Positions 31,427 through 43,177 of a stretch of 64,000 nucleotides of DNA are shown here, one piece after another. The translations under genes were made by a program, and so were the position numbers. The notes under the pieces were generated by a model, which saw only the letters and a program-made list of their open reading frames with translations, was not told the origin of the DNA and made no database searches. Every line of letters starts with the position of its first letter. Position 1 is the first letter of the stretch. This stretch comes from Copromyces sp. CBS 386.78 (lineage: Eukaryota; Ascomycota; Sordariomycetes; Sordariales; Sordariaceae). The stretch spans positions 62,001 to 126,000 of the forward strand of contig MU839179.1 of assembly GCA_030685235.1 (NCBI GenBank), given 5' to 3'.

Positions 31427-33316
31427 CCTACTCCAGCAGCTGCGGATGCGTCATCCTGTTACTTGTGTATTGTTGACCAATGAGTGTCGCTGAATAAAAG
31501 GAAGGGGGCTGATCTGGCCCGCTGAATGGTCGCATTTTCCGCTCCTCTATGTCTACATATGTCGATATCGTAAAAACGCCGAGGAGACAAGTGTTCGCAT
31601 TACCGAAAATTAGGTAGCCACGTGGAGGCTGAGGTTTAGATGCCCCTGATCTCCCGGTTGGGTGCATGCACATCCAAACATTACTCTGGCTCGTATTGTC
31701 CAGTCTTATGATTTCTACCTCTCGTTGCCTACCTTACGCTTTCAGACGAGCAAGCGCGTTGAACGGACAAAAGCCCGCGCGGCAGTTTTCCAGAGGAAAC
31801 AAAACACCACCCCAAAAAGGATTCGAACGATACCGCGACGAAGCCATATATTGCCCACGTGGGTGTGTGCTCAAAGGTAGGTATGAAGTCATAAGGTAAC
31901 TCGGTATCGAACTTGGCGCATGCATCCTCAGGTACCGCAACCGAGTCCCCATTGCCCGTCAACCACTTTGGTTGTGATGCATCGCTGCACCTTTTCGTTA
32001 TCGATTCTGCAAGGGGTTTCCTAGCAGAAAAGCGTTAGGGTGAGTCTCGTCGACCAACCGATGGAACGCATCTGACAAAGCATTTCCACAGGCTCCATAT
32101 CAAAACGGCCCACAAGTTCCGCGATGCGACAAAGGCTGCCCAAATGTCGGATTCCCATCCAAACAGAAGGCGAAGGAACACCACGAGTGTCTGAAACACT
32201 GGACTAAGCGCTCTCCATTTGGCCGTCCTGTGGGTTTCCCATATTATAGGTGTGGCTGGTGAGGGTCCACTCCCGACCACTGCACCGACACCGGGAACAG
32301 CCGAATGTTACGATGTTTAAGGGCCAACCAACGCCTGGAACGGGAGCCAGTGGCATGCCCGGACGCTGGGAGCACCCCTGAGCTGTGCTATTTAGCAAGG
32401 GTGTCTCCAGCTGACTCGGAGGCTGGTGCAGGGCGGCCCAGGCTTATGACCTTGGCGTCATCGGTTCAGCTGAGGGGCTCTTCGACGATGCTTTCTTTGT
32501 TGAGCCCCAGCTTGACCAGGTCACGTCATCGGTTCAACAATCAGACACCCTCGACTTAGACGCTTCCATCTACCTATGAAATGCGACGATCCAGCATTCG
32601 ATTACACTGAGGGGCTCTTTGACGATGCCTTCTTTGTTGAGCCCCAGCTTGCAGTCACCACCACATTGGTGTATTGAGCTCAGTCTGTCAACCCCCTCTT
32701 TGGCCACGAGGGGTCATGTCTCAAAGAGCTGGAGAATCAGCTATACCGTCTTCTCGATCAGCTATGATTATGAACTCGTACTTCCTCGCTGTCACACTTT
32801 CGTGTCCTGGTGGAATATTGTTCAACAATCATCATGGTCCCTTCCTGTCAACAGACAGTTTGGAGACCAAATGGTCAGTTTGCGTAACCCCGGGATCGTT
32901 CGCTTGCTCATCATACTGCACATGACACCTTGTAGAACAGCGACTTTAGTTACACCACAATCATGGGGAAGCAGTAAGATTCTTTGCTTTCCATGTAATA
33001 CGGTACGCAGCAGGAACGCCAAGGTCAAAGTTCCGTGCCTCCAAGCGCGCCTTCCTAATCCGTCTCTGGGCTCCATTCACAAGTCTCAGTTTCTGTGCCG
33101 ATCCCCCGCCGCAAACAATTTGTCTTCACTGCTTCAACCTCACCTTTGTTCTCTTCAACTCTTCGTTTCCATTTATTTCTCCTACAAATCCCATCTCTGT
33201 CGCGTTTGACGGGATGGCCCCAGACGACTTCTTTTATCATTGGCCGTTATAGAATTCCTTTCCATTCTCTCCTATTACCCTACAAATCGCTTCGTCGCAT
33301 CGCAAAATCCCCCACC
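31427..33316. other. Intergenic region with a short coding-like duplication
   Basis: No supported gene. Two copies of a 45-bp stretch at 32473-32517 and 32609-32653 both read EGLFDDAFFVEPQL in plus frames. The last 250 bp is CT-rich leader for the MFS gene. Confidence 0.4.
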
Positions 33317-35080
33317 ATGGTGACCTCTCCAGCACTACCTGAAAAGGTCGAATTCAACAGACACGACCCTCAGAAGACCAATGCTGGCACCGTAGATCTC
33401 CAAGACGTCGATAGCACCACAACTCATGATGGTGAAGACATTTTGGGCCTACAAGACCTTGACCCAGCCCTCAATAGCAAGATGCGCTTGGTCAACAATG
33501 TGAGAAGCGCATGATCCATGTGCATCCTCTGCACTGCACTCTTGTGCTAACCACCCCGACTCGCTGCAGGCCATCGACGAGATAGGATGGACGCCCTACC
33601 ACACCAAGCTCTTCTTCCTCAACGGTTTTGGGTGCGTGTACCGTCTCCGTCCCCACAACCCATGAACTCACCACCGTGACCAGATACGCCGTCGACTCCC
33701 TCGTCCTACTCCTGCAAAGCGTCATCGCAGGCCCAGCCTTTCGCGAGTTCGGAGAGAAGGGATATGACAACGCCATGAGCATTGCGATCTATGTCGGCAT
33801 GCTCGTCGGAGCATTGTTCTGGGGCTTGGGCGCTGACATCATTGGCCGCCGGTTCGCCTTCAACATCTCCCTCCTGCTGTGCTCCATCTCCGCCATCATC
33901 GCTGGGGCCATGCCGAACTGGCCATCTCTGGGCTTATGGATCGCGCTTATTGGGTTCGGTGGTGGCGGAAACCTCGTCTTGGATACGACCGTCTTTCTCG
34001 AATATCTGCCTGGGAACAAGCAGTGGGTGCTTACCCTGATGGCTGCGTGGTGGGGATTGGGTCAGGCTATTACTGGGTTTATTGCATGGGGCTTTCTAGG
34101 TGAGTACCTGTTTGATCTCGGTATTCACATGGAAGGAACTGGCTAACGCTGACATGTTAGTCCCCGAGAAATGGAACTGTCCATCGATCGATGTCTGCAC
34201 AAAGCAAAACAACATGGGGTGGAGATACGTCATGTTCACCAGCGGCGCCCTTGTCTTTGTCATGTCCATCCTTCGAGTCACCGTCATTCGACTGAGGGAA
34301 ACACCCAAGTACCTCCTTGCTTTGGGTGACGACACCCAGGTTGTTGATACCATTCAGTTCCTGGCATCAAAGTACAACCGACACTGCTCTCTGACTGTCG
34401 AGAAGCTCGATGCATGCGGTGTGGTGAAGGGCACCCACAGCAAGAACCGCTTTTCCTTCGCAGAGACCCTCGTACACCTTCGCGGATTGTTCTCAACCCC
34501 AAAGATATCCCTTTCAACTGCATTGATATGGATCTCATGGGCAATGATGGGCTTAGCGTACCCTCTGTTTTACGTCTTCTTGCCAAGCTATCTCGCCTCC
34601 CGCGGAGCAAACCTGGGCGTCTCAACCTACGAAAGATGGCGTAACTACGCCCTCACCAACGTCAGTTCCATCTTCGGACCATTGCTAGCAGGTTGGATGT
34701 GCAACATACCTCTTCTTGGCCGGCGATACACAATGCTCATCGGAGCACTATTGACAGCTGCCTTTTTCTTCGCCTACACCTCGGTCCGCACCGGTGCCCA
34801 AGACGTCGGGTTCTCGTGCTCCATTGCGTTCTGCCTGAACATCTACTATGGCACCCTGTATGCCTACACGCCAGAAGTTCTTCCCAGTGCCCATCGAGCG
34901 ACAGGAAACGGAGTGGCAGTCGCTTGCAACCGTGTCATGGGCATTATTTCTGCTGTTATTGCTACTGTGGCAGACACTTCGACTAGTGCGCCCCTCTATA
35001 TCTGCGGAGCTTTACTTGTGGCAATGGGGTTTCTGAGCGCCTTCTTTCCGTTCGAACCGTATGGTCGGAGGAGTTCCTGA
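33317..35080 (+). CDS. MFS transporter, sugar-transporter/SV2-like family
   Basis: Four exons (33317-33499, 33570-33631, 33684-34099, 34161-35080) give 526 residues. All three introns (33500-33569, 33632-33683, 34100-34160) have GT/AG ends, and two show gctaac branch sites. The start ATG has a CACCATGG context. About 60 cytoplasmic residues precede an AIDEIGWTPYHTKLFFLNGF block and YAVDSLVLLLQSV, typical of the SV2/SVOP-like and niacin/aromatic-acid MFS group. The loop GADIIGRRFAF is the MFS signature between TM2 and TM3; LLGRRYTM repeats it in the second half. PEVLPSAHRATGNG near the C terminus is also diagnostic. Plasma-membrane permease for an unknown small organic substrate. Confidence 0.88.
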
Positions 35081-35426
35081 AGTCGAGATCTGCGGCACTT
35101 GCCTCTACAATCAACAGATAGGAATATGCGGGAGTATGTCTGGAACTGATTATTGTATTCCAATGTTCACTATCGTTGTCTGCACCCTCCATTCGCAGAC
35201 CAATGCACCGTCTGTAAGACCATGCCCAAGCTTCATAACCAGAGTAACAAATCTGCCAACATTCTCCTCAGCCATGTTTCTCTCCCCCGCACTCAATACC
35301 TACCTTCAGCTTCCTCCAATCATTCCATTGGTGTACAAAGCCCCGAGCAACAATGGGACGCACCAGCTGGGTCCGTGTGGTCAAAAGACTGCGGTGCGGG
35401 CACTACGCTCCGAGCGCGCTCAATCC
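35081..35426. other. Intergenic region between convergent genes
   Basis: 3' flanks of the MFS gene (plus) and the PPxY membrane protein gene (minus). Nothing else seen. Confidence 0.4.
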
Positions 35427-36374
35427 TCAAACATCAAACCACCAAACACCACACAAAACTACAACAAGCACAACAAAGGTGGTAGTGATGAAGCCTACTT
35501 TCCCGGACTCGTACTCGGACGGCTTATTTTGAGGCGGGTTTCCCCGCTCGAGATCGATCATGTCGTCAACGGTGTTGATACTTCTCGCACCTCGGAGGCT
35601 TCTGAGGCTTCTAGCAGTCCTGTAACTTGCTATGCTGGGGGGTCTTGTAGTGGTATCTCTGGCAGCACTGTTGCCGAGAAAAGAGATGGGAGGAGCCACG
35701 CCATAGGCTGGCGGCGGGCACTGTGGTGAGTTGGCATCCCAGGTCGCAGCTTGGTCTGTCTCCAGAAACCTGTCCTGGAGGTGGGAGACGTAGGGCGGCG
35801 GACTGGCGACGGGTGGGACGACGGCTGCCTCTGCTGGTTCATATGCACCGGCGGCGACGTCGTGGGTGCTGTTGTTGTTTCTGTTGTTGTGGACGTCGTT
35901 CAGGCTGTAACCGGGGGGTCTGATGCCAGTTCCGGCTGTGCTACATGTACTTCCTCTGGCCAAAGGGAACGTGGCGCTCCGCAGTGTGGAGGTGGAGCCC
36001 GTGTGGCCTAGGCGGGCGCGGGCACGAGCTTGGGCTGTGAGAGGGGCACGGGGCGTGTAGGCTGGTGTCTTGCCAGATGGTGCTGGGAGATGGGCTTCGT
36101 CTGGTCGTGGGAGCTCGACTGCGTGGCGCTGAGTGCTGTCATTGCTGTTGTCGCCGTCACTGCTGTTTCTGTTGTTGTTGTCGTCGCTATAGTAGCTGCC
36201 CCTGTAGGAGTTGAAATAGCTGTTGTTGTCGCTATTGTCACTGTCGCTGGTGTTGTTACTAGGGGGGCTGGAGGGGCTGCTGTTGTTGCTGTTGTTGTTG
36301 GATGGGCTGATGCCGTCGGAGGAGCTACTGGCAGAGATGCCCGTGATAAACGGGTTGGTGTGAGGCCGGATCAT
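35427..36374 (-). CDS. Tail-anchored Asn/Ser-rich protein with three PPxY motifs
   Basis: Single exon, 315 residues. Residues 14-80 are an Asn/Ser/Asp-rich low-complexity tract (with short CTG/GTT-type codon runs), 90-160 Pro/Arg-rich. Three PPxY motifs stand at 153-156 (PPGY), 192-195 (PPPY) and 221-224 (PPAY). A single hydrophobic helix lies at about 293-312 (FITTTFVVLVVVLCGV), with only WWFDV after it, so it would be tail-anchored with the bulk in the cytosol. PPxY motifs bind WW domains; in fungi, membrane proteins with several PPxY often recruit the Rsp5-type ubiquitin ligase (established for that class, inferred here). No signal peptide. No named family. Confidence 0.6.
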   Translation of the reverse strand: MIRPHTNPFITGISASSSSDGISPSNNNSNNSSPSSPPSNNTSDSDNSDNNSYFNSYRGSYYSDDNNNRNSSDGDNSNDSTQRHAVELPRPDEAHLPAPSGKTPAYTPRAPLTAQARARARLGHTGSTSTLRSATFPLARGSTCSTAGTGIRPPGYSLNDVHNNRNNNSTHDVAAGAYEPAEAAVVPPVASPPPYVSHLQDRFLETDQAATWDANSPQCPPPAYGVAPPISFLGNSAARDTTTRPPSIASYRTARSLRSLRGARSINTVDDMIDLERGNPPQNKPSEYESGKVGFITTTFVVLVVVLCGVWWFDV

Positions 36375-37534
36375 TTTGATGGTTCGTCCTATTATGCTGA
36401 TTTCTTATGGACGTGGGCGAGCAGTGCGAGCAAGTCTCGAGAATGGAACCTTGTCAGTGGAGTGCGTCTAGCCGGTTAGCATCTACCTATGGAAGGGGGC
36501 TCATCTTTGCGGAAGGATGGGCTGGGATTGGAGGACTTACGTGGCTGTTTACGAGGAGGAAGTTTGACGAAACGGTTAATATTTGTGGGCTTCACGTTCA
36601 GTTTGGAGAGAGGTCGTCTTGCTGGTCTTTTCTTCTTGTCGGAAGGAGGTTTCGAAGGACGACAACGATAAATGCCTCCAGAATGACAACAGAAGGAATT
36701 TTCGGTCGATGTTGTTTCTTGGACGAGGAGCGTTCTTGTGGCATTGAAGCTTCTGGAGAGTGGGTGGAGGACGGACAGTTCTGAATTAGGTGGTTGATGA
36801 AAACAACAACACAGACAGACAGACAGCGAGTTACCGGATTGATAGGTATGGAAGTCTGTTAGGCAAGATAAAACTGGGGTGTCGAGTGGATGATTGTTTG
36901 AGCAAGTCTTCGACGAAAAGCTAGCTAGAGGCCTATGATGGTCTTGTCGATTCTGTCGTTGGTGGTCTGGTGGTTGAGAAGGAAGAGGAGGAAAAGAAAA
37001 GGACACCACCGAAGAGAGGTTTTGAACTTTTCCGCATTATTCCTATTCTGTGCATTTCATTTCATTACATTTTTTTTGCAGCATAATTCCCAGTTTCGAA
37101 GCATTTCTCGGCGTTGCCTTGACCATTCCGCATGTGGTTCGATAAGGTAGGGACGCCTTGTTCTCGAATCTCAACAGCAGCGAGTATGCAGTGCATCGTC
37201 CGGACTTGGTTGAAGCAACGGAGGTCCGCCCTTGGATACCTAAATATCGCCACCTGAAAAGAAGCACGCCTCGCTCTTCAGCATCAAATATGGATTATTT
37301 CTGGAAAACTGAACGCATGAGTCTGCTCTACAGTTTTCTTTCCTAGGTACCGTCAACATAATCATTTTCGTGGGAAGGGCAAAGGCAGTTGAAAGTTTCG
37401 ACTTTGTCGGCCGTCTAGATAGCTATCAGCATGAAGGGCGTTCCAGCAGGAAATTTGGGCTGGCTTCAAAGCAAGCAAGCAAGATGCGTCGACGCCAGGC
37501 ATGCAGCAATCTTGAAAAATCTGTCTGATAAGGG
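36375..37534. other. Intergenic region / promoter of the PPxY gene
   Basis: A 177-codon minus frame (36476-37009) is Ser/Pro/Lys-rich without any recognisable feature and is judged to be leader or chance. Confidence 0.4.
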
Positions 37535-37853
37535 TACCGTATCGACTCGGGGCATCCGGTTTTAGGTTCCAAGGAAATCAGGCAGAATCTGTAAGCACAC
37601 TGCACGAATATGTGCTTTTCATGCCCGGGAAAAAGAGTGGGGGAGACAGCTGGAGAGCCCGGAGCACTATAAATTCGATTCTTCTGGTGCCATGTCTTTT
37701 CCCCCCTAATAAAGAGAGCGAGCTGGAGGGTGGGGACATTCAGAATCACCGTCTTGCATACAATATCTGGTAGGCATAAATATTGCAGTATACTTGCAGA
37801 CTATGCCTGATTTCCTTGGAACCTAAAACCGGATGCCCCGAGTCGATACGGTA
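37535..37853. repeat. 319-bp element with perfect 50-bp inverted repeats
   Basis: 37535-37584 and 37804-37853 are perfect inverted copies over 50 bp (TACCGTATCGACTCGGGGCA at the left end). The interior is 219 bp without coding capacity. AGGG stands on both outer sides (37531-37534, 37854-37857), and TA forms the outermost pair. The layout fits a MITE-like non-autonomous DNA element. Confidence 0.7.
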
Positions 37854-37857
37854 AGGG

Positions 37858-39893
37858 TACCTCTATTTCCAGCATCGCATCCAAAGATGCAGAAACCAAA
37901 AATATCCGGGCATGATGCAGCCACGAATGACGACTGGAATCCCGTTTTCTGCTTACACATCACCCCTGGTTTGTTCGTTAGCTCGGTACTTACAGAGGGC
38001 ACTTTCACCACTTTCAAGCTGGCTAGGCGGGACTCTGGCCTGAAAAAGCATTTGGTTCGTTATTAGCCGCTGGAAATGGAGTTAAGTTTTGGTGGCATGT
38101 GTGCGGGACACGATCAATCGTTGTTCTTGGCCGGGTCTTGGAGTGGTGTGGTCCAATAGGAGCGCCAGAATCCCTTGTCTTCTCCCTGGTGTGAAGAGGT
38201 TGCGAGTCTCGCGCTAACAAACAAACCAGCATTGATCTGTACGACTTAGACCCAAAAGTTCCAAAACTGGTTCCATTGCAGCACCCAGAACGCCGACCCG
38301 ACCTGCGCCGTTAGCTCCGAATGTTGTTATGGACCCGACACCTTGACTGTTACGCTCAACCGGTACCGAGCAGCCGAGCTTGGACGCACATGGCTTTTCT
38401 CCTTTCAGCTCTTCTCGACGCCGCATTCTGGGCATTACTTCTATCAAGATCCCTCACAGATTATACGATTTCCGCGAACGAACCAGACAGGCACGGGTAC
38501 AAGCATAACTCCCCAATGGCTGGGTCCAGAGTGGTGCGTTAACTAATCTCTCAATTCATTATAAAACTCCTCAAGCATTATCATCGTCCTCGTATATGGT
38601 AGATGGCGCAAGCTCCCTACCTTAAGCAATCCAATTTCCATCTATCCCGTCCTCAGTCCAGTCCTCACCCCTGTACCAGCTACCTTAGAAGAGTTCAAGA
38701 ACGTAACTTGACGCTACCTACCTAATTATGTCATTTCCGGTAGGTGCCTTGCTTGACTCCGGCGAAACGGTAATTCAATGTTACCTTAGATACTTGCTTC
38801 TTTAGACAAGGTCGAAATCCCCCCTCTGGGACGGGACCGAATGATGTGAAAGTTTGTATGTAATCGCATTCTGGGCTACGGTATCCCTGGATAAGGGTCC
38901 ACGGCCCGGGCCGCATTCAGGATAGTGCAGATCACTGCGCGTGATCAGTCTAGTCACTCTAGTGTAGAGTAGGTAGAGTATTTGGCGTCTTGTGTCGAAT
39001 CGATCTGAACTCCGGCCACAACACCACCATTCACAAATCTTGCAGAGGTACCTGCTAGGTAACCTGTAACTATGACCACCAGTTCTGTTACTATCAAATC
39101 ACTGTCACCCGCTCTTTTTCGACCTACTTACATGTAGACGCTTCCAGATAGTCGTCAGGCCTACAAAATAGGAGGGGGGAAGACTACGACTGAGGTGGAG
39201 GACACTCTGTGCACCAGACTGAAGCCACCACGTAGTACCTGCATTAGGTCGGGTCGGGTCCCTACATCCGTCGGGAATCTGCAGGGACCGTTCGCCACAT
39301 GCCGAGAGGCTAGAACGGGGCGGCCACAACATGTGCAACGCAACGTTCGCGGATCCCCCTCTTTTACCATTTTCTGGGGATTGGATTTCTTTTCCCAAAA
39401 CATCGCCTTTTACCATGTCGATTTGTCCTCGCCCTTCCAAATTCGGTTGCTCGAACCGGCACACCGAAGTTCCCTAATGTACCTACTGCTTGGCACCACC
39501 ACGCTGGATTAGGAAGGTGTGATAGTTCACCAGGGTGATGAGACAGAGCACGGAGGTCATCTCGGATTTTTTACCTGACATGGAGTGAGTTAGTTGGATG
39601 CGATGTCTACGGTCTACCTAACTCAACCGGCCTGAGTCATCTCGGCGCCAGCTCAAGCCCGCGGGCCGGCTTAACCTCCACTCACTTCTTTTTATCATCG
39701 CCAGCGCCATCATCACACACCGCGACCTACCAACAACCTGGGACACACACGGATCGACCCCAGAATCATCCATTTTTCTTTTTGCAAGGTCAATCGTACA
39801 CCAACAGCTACAGAACCCGCCACTCCTCCGTCTCACGATTTTCCGCAAGCCACCGCACAATTTCCCGCTCCCCAGCAAAGCCGCACAGGCACG
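37858..39893. other. Intergenic region
   Basis: About 2 kb without a supported gene. The final 200 bp, rich in CA and CT, is the presumed promoter/leader of the 2EXR gene. Confidence 0.4.
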
Positions 39894-40811
39894 ATGGCAG
39901 CTTCGTTCCACCGTTTTTTGGACTTCCCATGGGAAATTCGAGCTCGGATATGGGAGCACACCGTCGAGCCTCGCACGGTTGAGGTCAGGATCCCAGGCTA
40001 CGCAAAGCCAGTCACCGACGAAATGAGAAAAAAGTACAACCTGGAGCCGTTTGGTTTTCCCTGGATTACCGTCCAGCATCTGCGGTCATCCACCCCGGTG
40101 CCTGCGCCCCTGCACGCCTGTCGGGAAGCGCGCAACCACCTCACGACGACGAAAGGTAGTGGTGGCGGCTTGGGTTCGGGGGACTACTACCAGAAGGCCT
40201 TCCAATGCATGCCGGCCGCGACATGGGACGGGAGAACAAAGCCTCTAGTGCATGTGCTGCGCAGGCCCGACTTTTGGCTGGAGTTGGGCCTGGATCTGAA
40301 CCTGGAGGAGCCACGCTACGTCTGGATGAATTTCGAGATGGATATGCTTTCTATCGGCCCGACTCGCCTTGACCAATTTTTGTTGTTCTACGAGGACATT
40401 ACGCGGCTCAAGTTGGAACGCGCACGCGACGAACGGTTTATTTTCGGCGAATCCAGCGTTTTTTATCATTGTGTCCATCTCCAAGAGGTCCACATAGTCT
40501 GTACAGACGGCTTGGATAATTGGGCCTTCTTGGTGGAGGACGATTTCTGTCAAAGGACAAAGAACATCTTACTGATCGATGGGAAAACTGGCGAGACGGC
40601 GAGACCCGCCGATTTGGCTGCTAAATGGGATCTGGATGAGCTACGCGCGGTGGAATACAGGAAGAACGGAGCACGCATAAACCCGGACACTGATGTGCCC
40701 TTTGTCCCTTGGCTCCCGCCCGGGTGGCTGGAGGGGGAGGAGTACTTTTGTGGTGAATACTATTACGAGAGTGGCGAGGAAGCGTGGGAATACTGGGATG
40801 ATGACTGTTGA
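39894..40811 (+). CDS. 2EXR domain-containing protein
   Basis: Single exon, 305 residues. The N terminus FHRFLDFPWEIRARIWEHTV followed by EPRTVEVRI and, about 60 residues later, PAPLHACREARNHL is the 2EXR domain, an F-box-like module greatly expanded in filamentous ascomycetes. The remaining part (about 110-305) is a conserved-looking alpha/beta region (VWMNFEMDMLSIG) and a highly acidic, Tyr-rich tail (EYYYESGEEAWEYWDDD). The function of the family is unknown. Start is supported by a CACGATGG context and by the domain beginning eight residues later. The stop overlaps one copy of the dispersed motif described in findings. Confidence 0.85.
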   Translation: MAASFHRFLDFPWEIRARIWEHTVEPRTVEVRIPGYAKPVTDEMRKKYNLEPFGFPWITVQHLRSSTPVPAPLHACREARNHLTTTKGSGGGLGSGDYYQKAFQCMPAATWDGRTKPLVHVLRRPDFWLELGLDLNLEEPRYVWMNFEMDMLSIGPTRLDQFLLFYEDITRLKLERARDERFIFGESSVFYHCVHLQEVHIVCTDGLDNWAFLVEDDFCQRTKNILLIDGKTGETARPADLAAKWDLDELRAVEYRKNGARINPDTDVPFVPWLPPGWLEGEEYFCGEYYYESGEEAWEYWDDDC

Positions 40812-43177
40812 AGCCATTCCCATGTCTTGGCATTCTTGGCATTGGTGGATACGATCCACACATGGCTAAGTACCCTGTATATAAGTCGGACTCCTCCTCC
40901 TTCTCATCACTTTCTTGCTCTCTCCTTAATCAATCAAGACTTTCACCATCAACCCAGTCGTCTCACATGATCACCTTCTTCGTATGCTTCAACAATGACT
41001 ACCATGCGACGCATGCGGCATGCCTCGGATTAGTGAGAGTTTGAGAGTTTCGTGCGTCTAGATGGTTGGAGAGGGTTTGGGCCTGGGGGAGGGCGTACCG
41101 ATAGTGGCTTCAAGGACTTAAAGTAACGACATCGCTTGAATATAGAGTTCATCATCAGACCTTCCCTGTCGTCACTCAACGATGAAGGACTCGTTGACGG
41201 CCGACGACCAGCCAGACGAACCAAGATGGAACAGGGTGGATAAGGTATGTTTTTGTATCCCGTCCAGCGCCCGTCTAGCGCTTCAGACAACAAAAGAGAG
41301 AAAGGAAAAGGTCTACATTACGACCGCAATGTCCTTGATATAGTCACCATTCCCATCCTTTGTACCGTCTATTCTTTCTAATGTTTGGATATTAATCTTT
41401 TTATTTTCCTAGACGTAGTATTTATTTGTTTTTTTGATCATCCTTGTCCAGGTGGCCATTAGCGGTTCAACAGCCCTCTACAGCCATCAACGCAGTATTT
41501 GCTATCAAAAAGAAAAACATATATTTGAACAAAATCAAGAACACCTAAAAAGATAACAACAAAAAAAAAAAACCAAATTTAAAAAAAAACTTTTATAAAA
41601 AAAAAAAAAAAAAAAAAAAACCCGAATCTCCACGTGATAAAAACGAATCATACCCGCTATCAACCAAGTTCATCACGTTCTATTAAATTCCACTTCTCCT
41701 GTCCTCGCCATCTTCGCCGCTGCGACAGATAACTTATATGCCTTCCAGCAGTGCAGCACTAAGAAACACAAACCCGCTTATAATAAACATAACATATAGA
41801 GGAAAAAAAAAAAAAAAAATATGGGTACTAGCAAGATGTAACGGTTCGGGTCAGCCGTCAAGGTTCTCATTGTCACATCAATGGGTCCAGTTAGGTGTCG
41901 TCTAGTACCTACGATCTGCCCCTAGGTACCTTACCTATAAAACCCAGCGCCTCGTATCCCTACCTTCCTGTCTGGGATGAAACTCTCTCCTCTTTAACTT
42001 CTTACCTGTCTTTAGTCCAAGATAGGTACCTAAGGTAATCAAAGCGGTACACACTCAGCTCCGTTGCCCTCTGGACCTGGTTACGCCGTGGTACTGGACA
42101 ATCATAGGTGCTAAAGCTTGCGAATCGCAAATTAACGGGGCCTCGGCTGCCCAGCCGGGACGGGACCAGCCGAGCTTGGACCCGCAGGGCTAGGTTTTTT
42201 CTTGTTTCAAACTTTCAACTTTCAACTGTCGAGGTTTCCTTTCTCGACGCCGGCATTCTAGTTGGCTGTGGTTTGGCTACTGTAGTCGGCTGGGAACTAA
42301 TTGGAACGTAACGGCCCGATAGGACGGACGGAGAAGACTATTATTCTATAGTATAGACGGAAACGAGACGAGACCCGAATTGGCATTTGGATGTGTAAAT
42401 GGACGCTTGGGCAATTTTGGTTTCTTCCATGTCCCAAGAGGTCCTTTTCTGTCCGAACTGAACTTTCAATAGAAGTTTGAACCCCCAAAGAGCACAGGGC
42501 GGGACGGGAGTTAAGATGAATTTACTATCGCTGTGTCTTGTACCCAGCTAAACCTAGTGCGATATCAACTCTCAAGGGATCATCTGTTACAAAACATTGT
42601 GATTCTTGACCATGTCGGTAGGATCAGCTAGCTAGGCTTGATTAGCCATTGATTGGTGTTCCTTTTGCTAATGTTGCTCCCAGCAAATGCTACTGTACCA
42701 AACCATCTGATCAGAAGCATCACTCCAAATTCGACCCTCAGCTTTGTATGAATGTATGATGTATGTATGTGTATAGGTATATATACAAACGACGTCCACA
42801 CAAAAACGCCCTTCCCTTGACTTACGAGACCATAGAGAGACAAAGCCAGTCCAGTCCCTTAGCCCTCCCCGTCCAATCCAATATACAAAACAAGTAGTAT
42901 GATAATGAAAAAAAAAATGAAAAAAAAAAATAGAATTTGCGACCTATCGCTCAACACAGGTCAGGTATACTCATCTCTCATCTCTTTCATCTCTCTTCTT
43001 TCTCTCCTCCCAATAAAGGTATATATACCGTGAACCGGAAAAAATGAACACCTAACCAATGCATTTTCCCCATATCACGTTTGGATAAATTGTCCTTTTT
43101 ATCCAAAGATCAACTGCTGTTCCTCTCTTCTTCCCTCATATTCTCCCAAGATCAACTCTCTGACTTTAGTCAAGCAT
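40812..43177. other. Intergenic region with homopolymer tracts
   Basis: No supported gene. Long A tracts at 41563-41620 and 41802-41819. The part from 42880 is the 3' flank of the acetyl-CoA hydrolase gene. Confidence 0.4.

Noticed and set aside
36476..37009. 177-codon Ser/Pro/Lys-rich minus frame
   Set aside because: No domain, no splice support, lies in the presumed promoter/leader of the PPxY gene.
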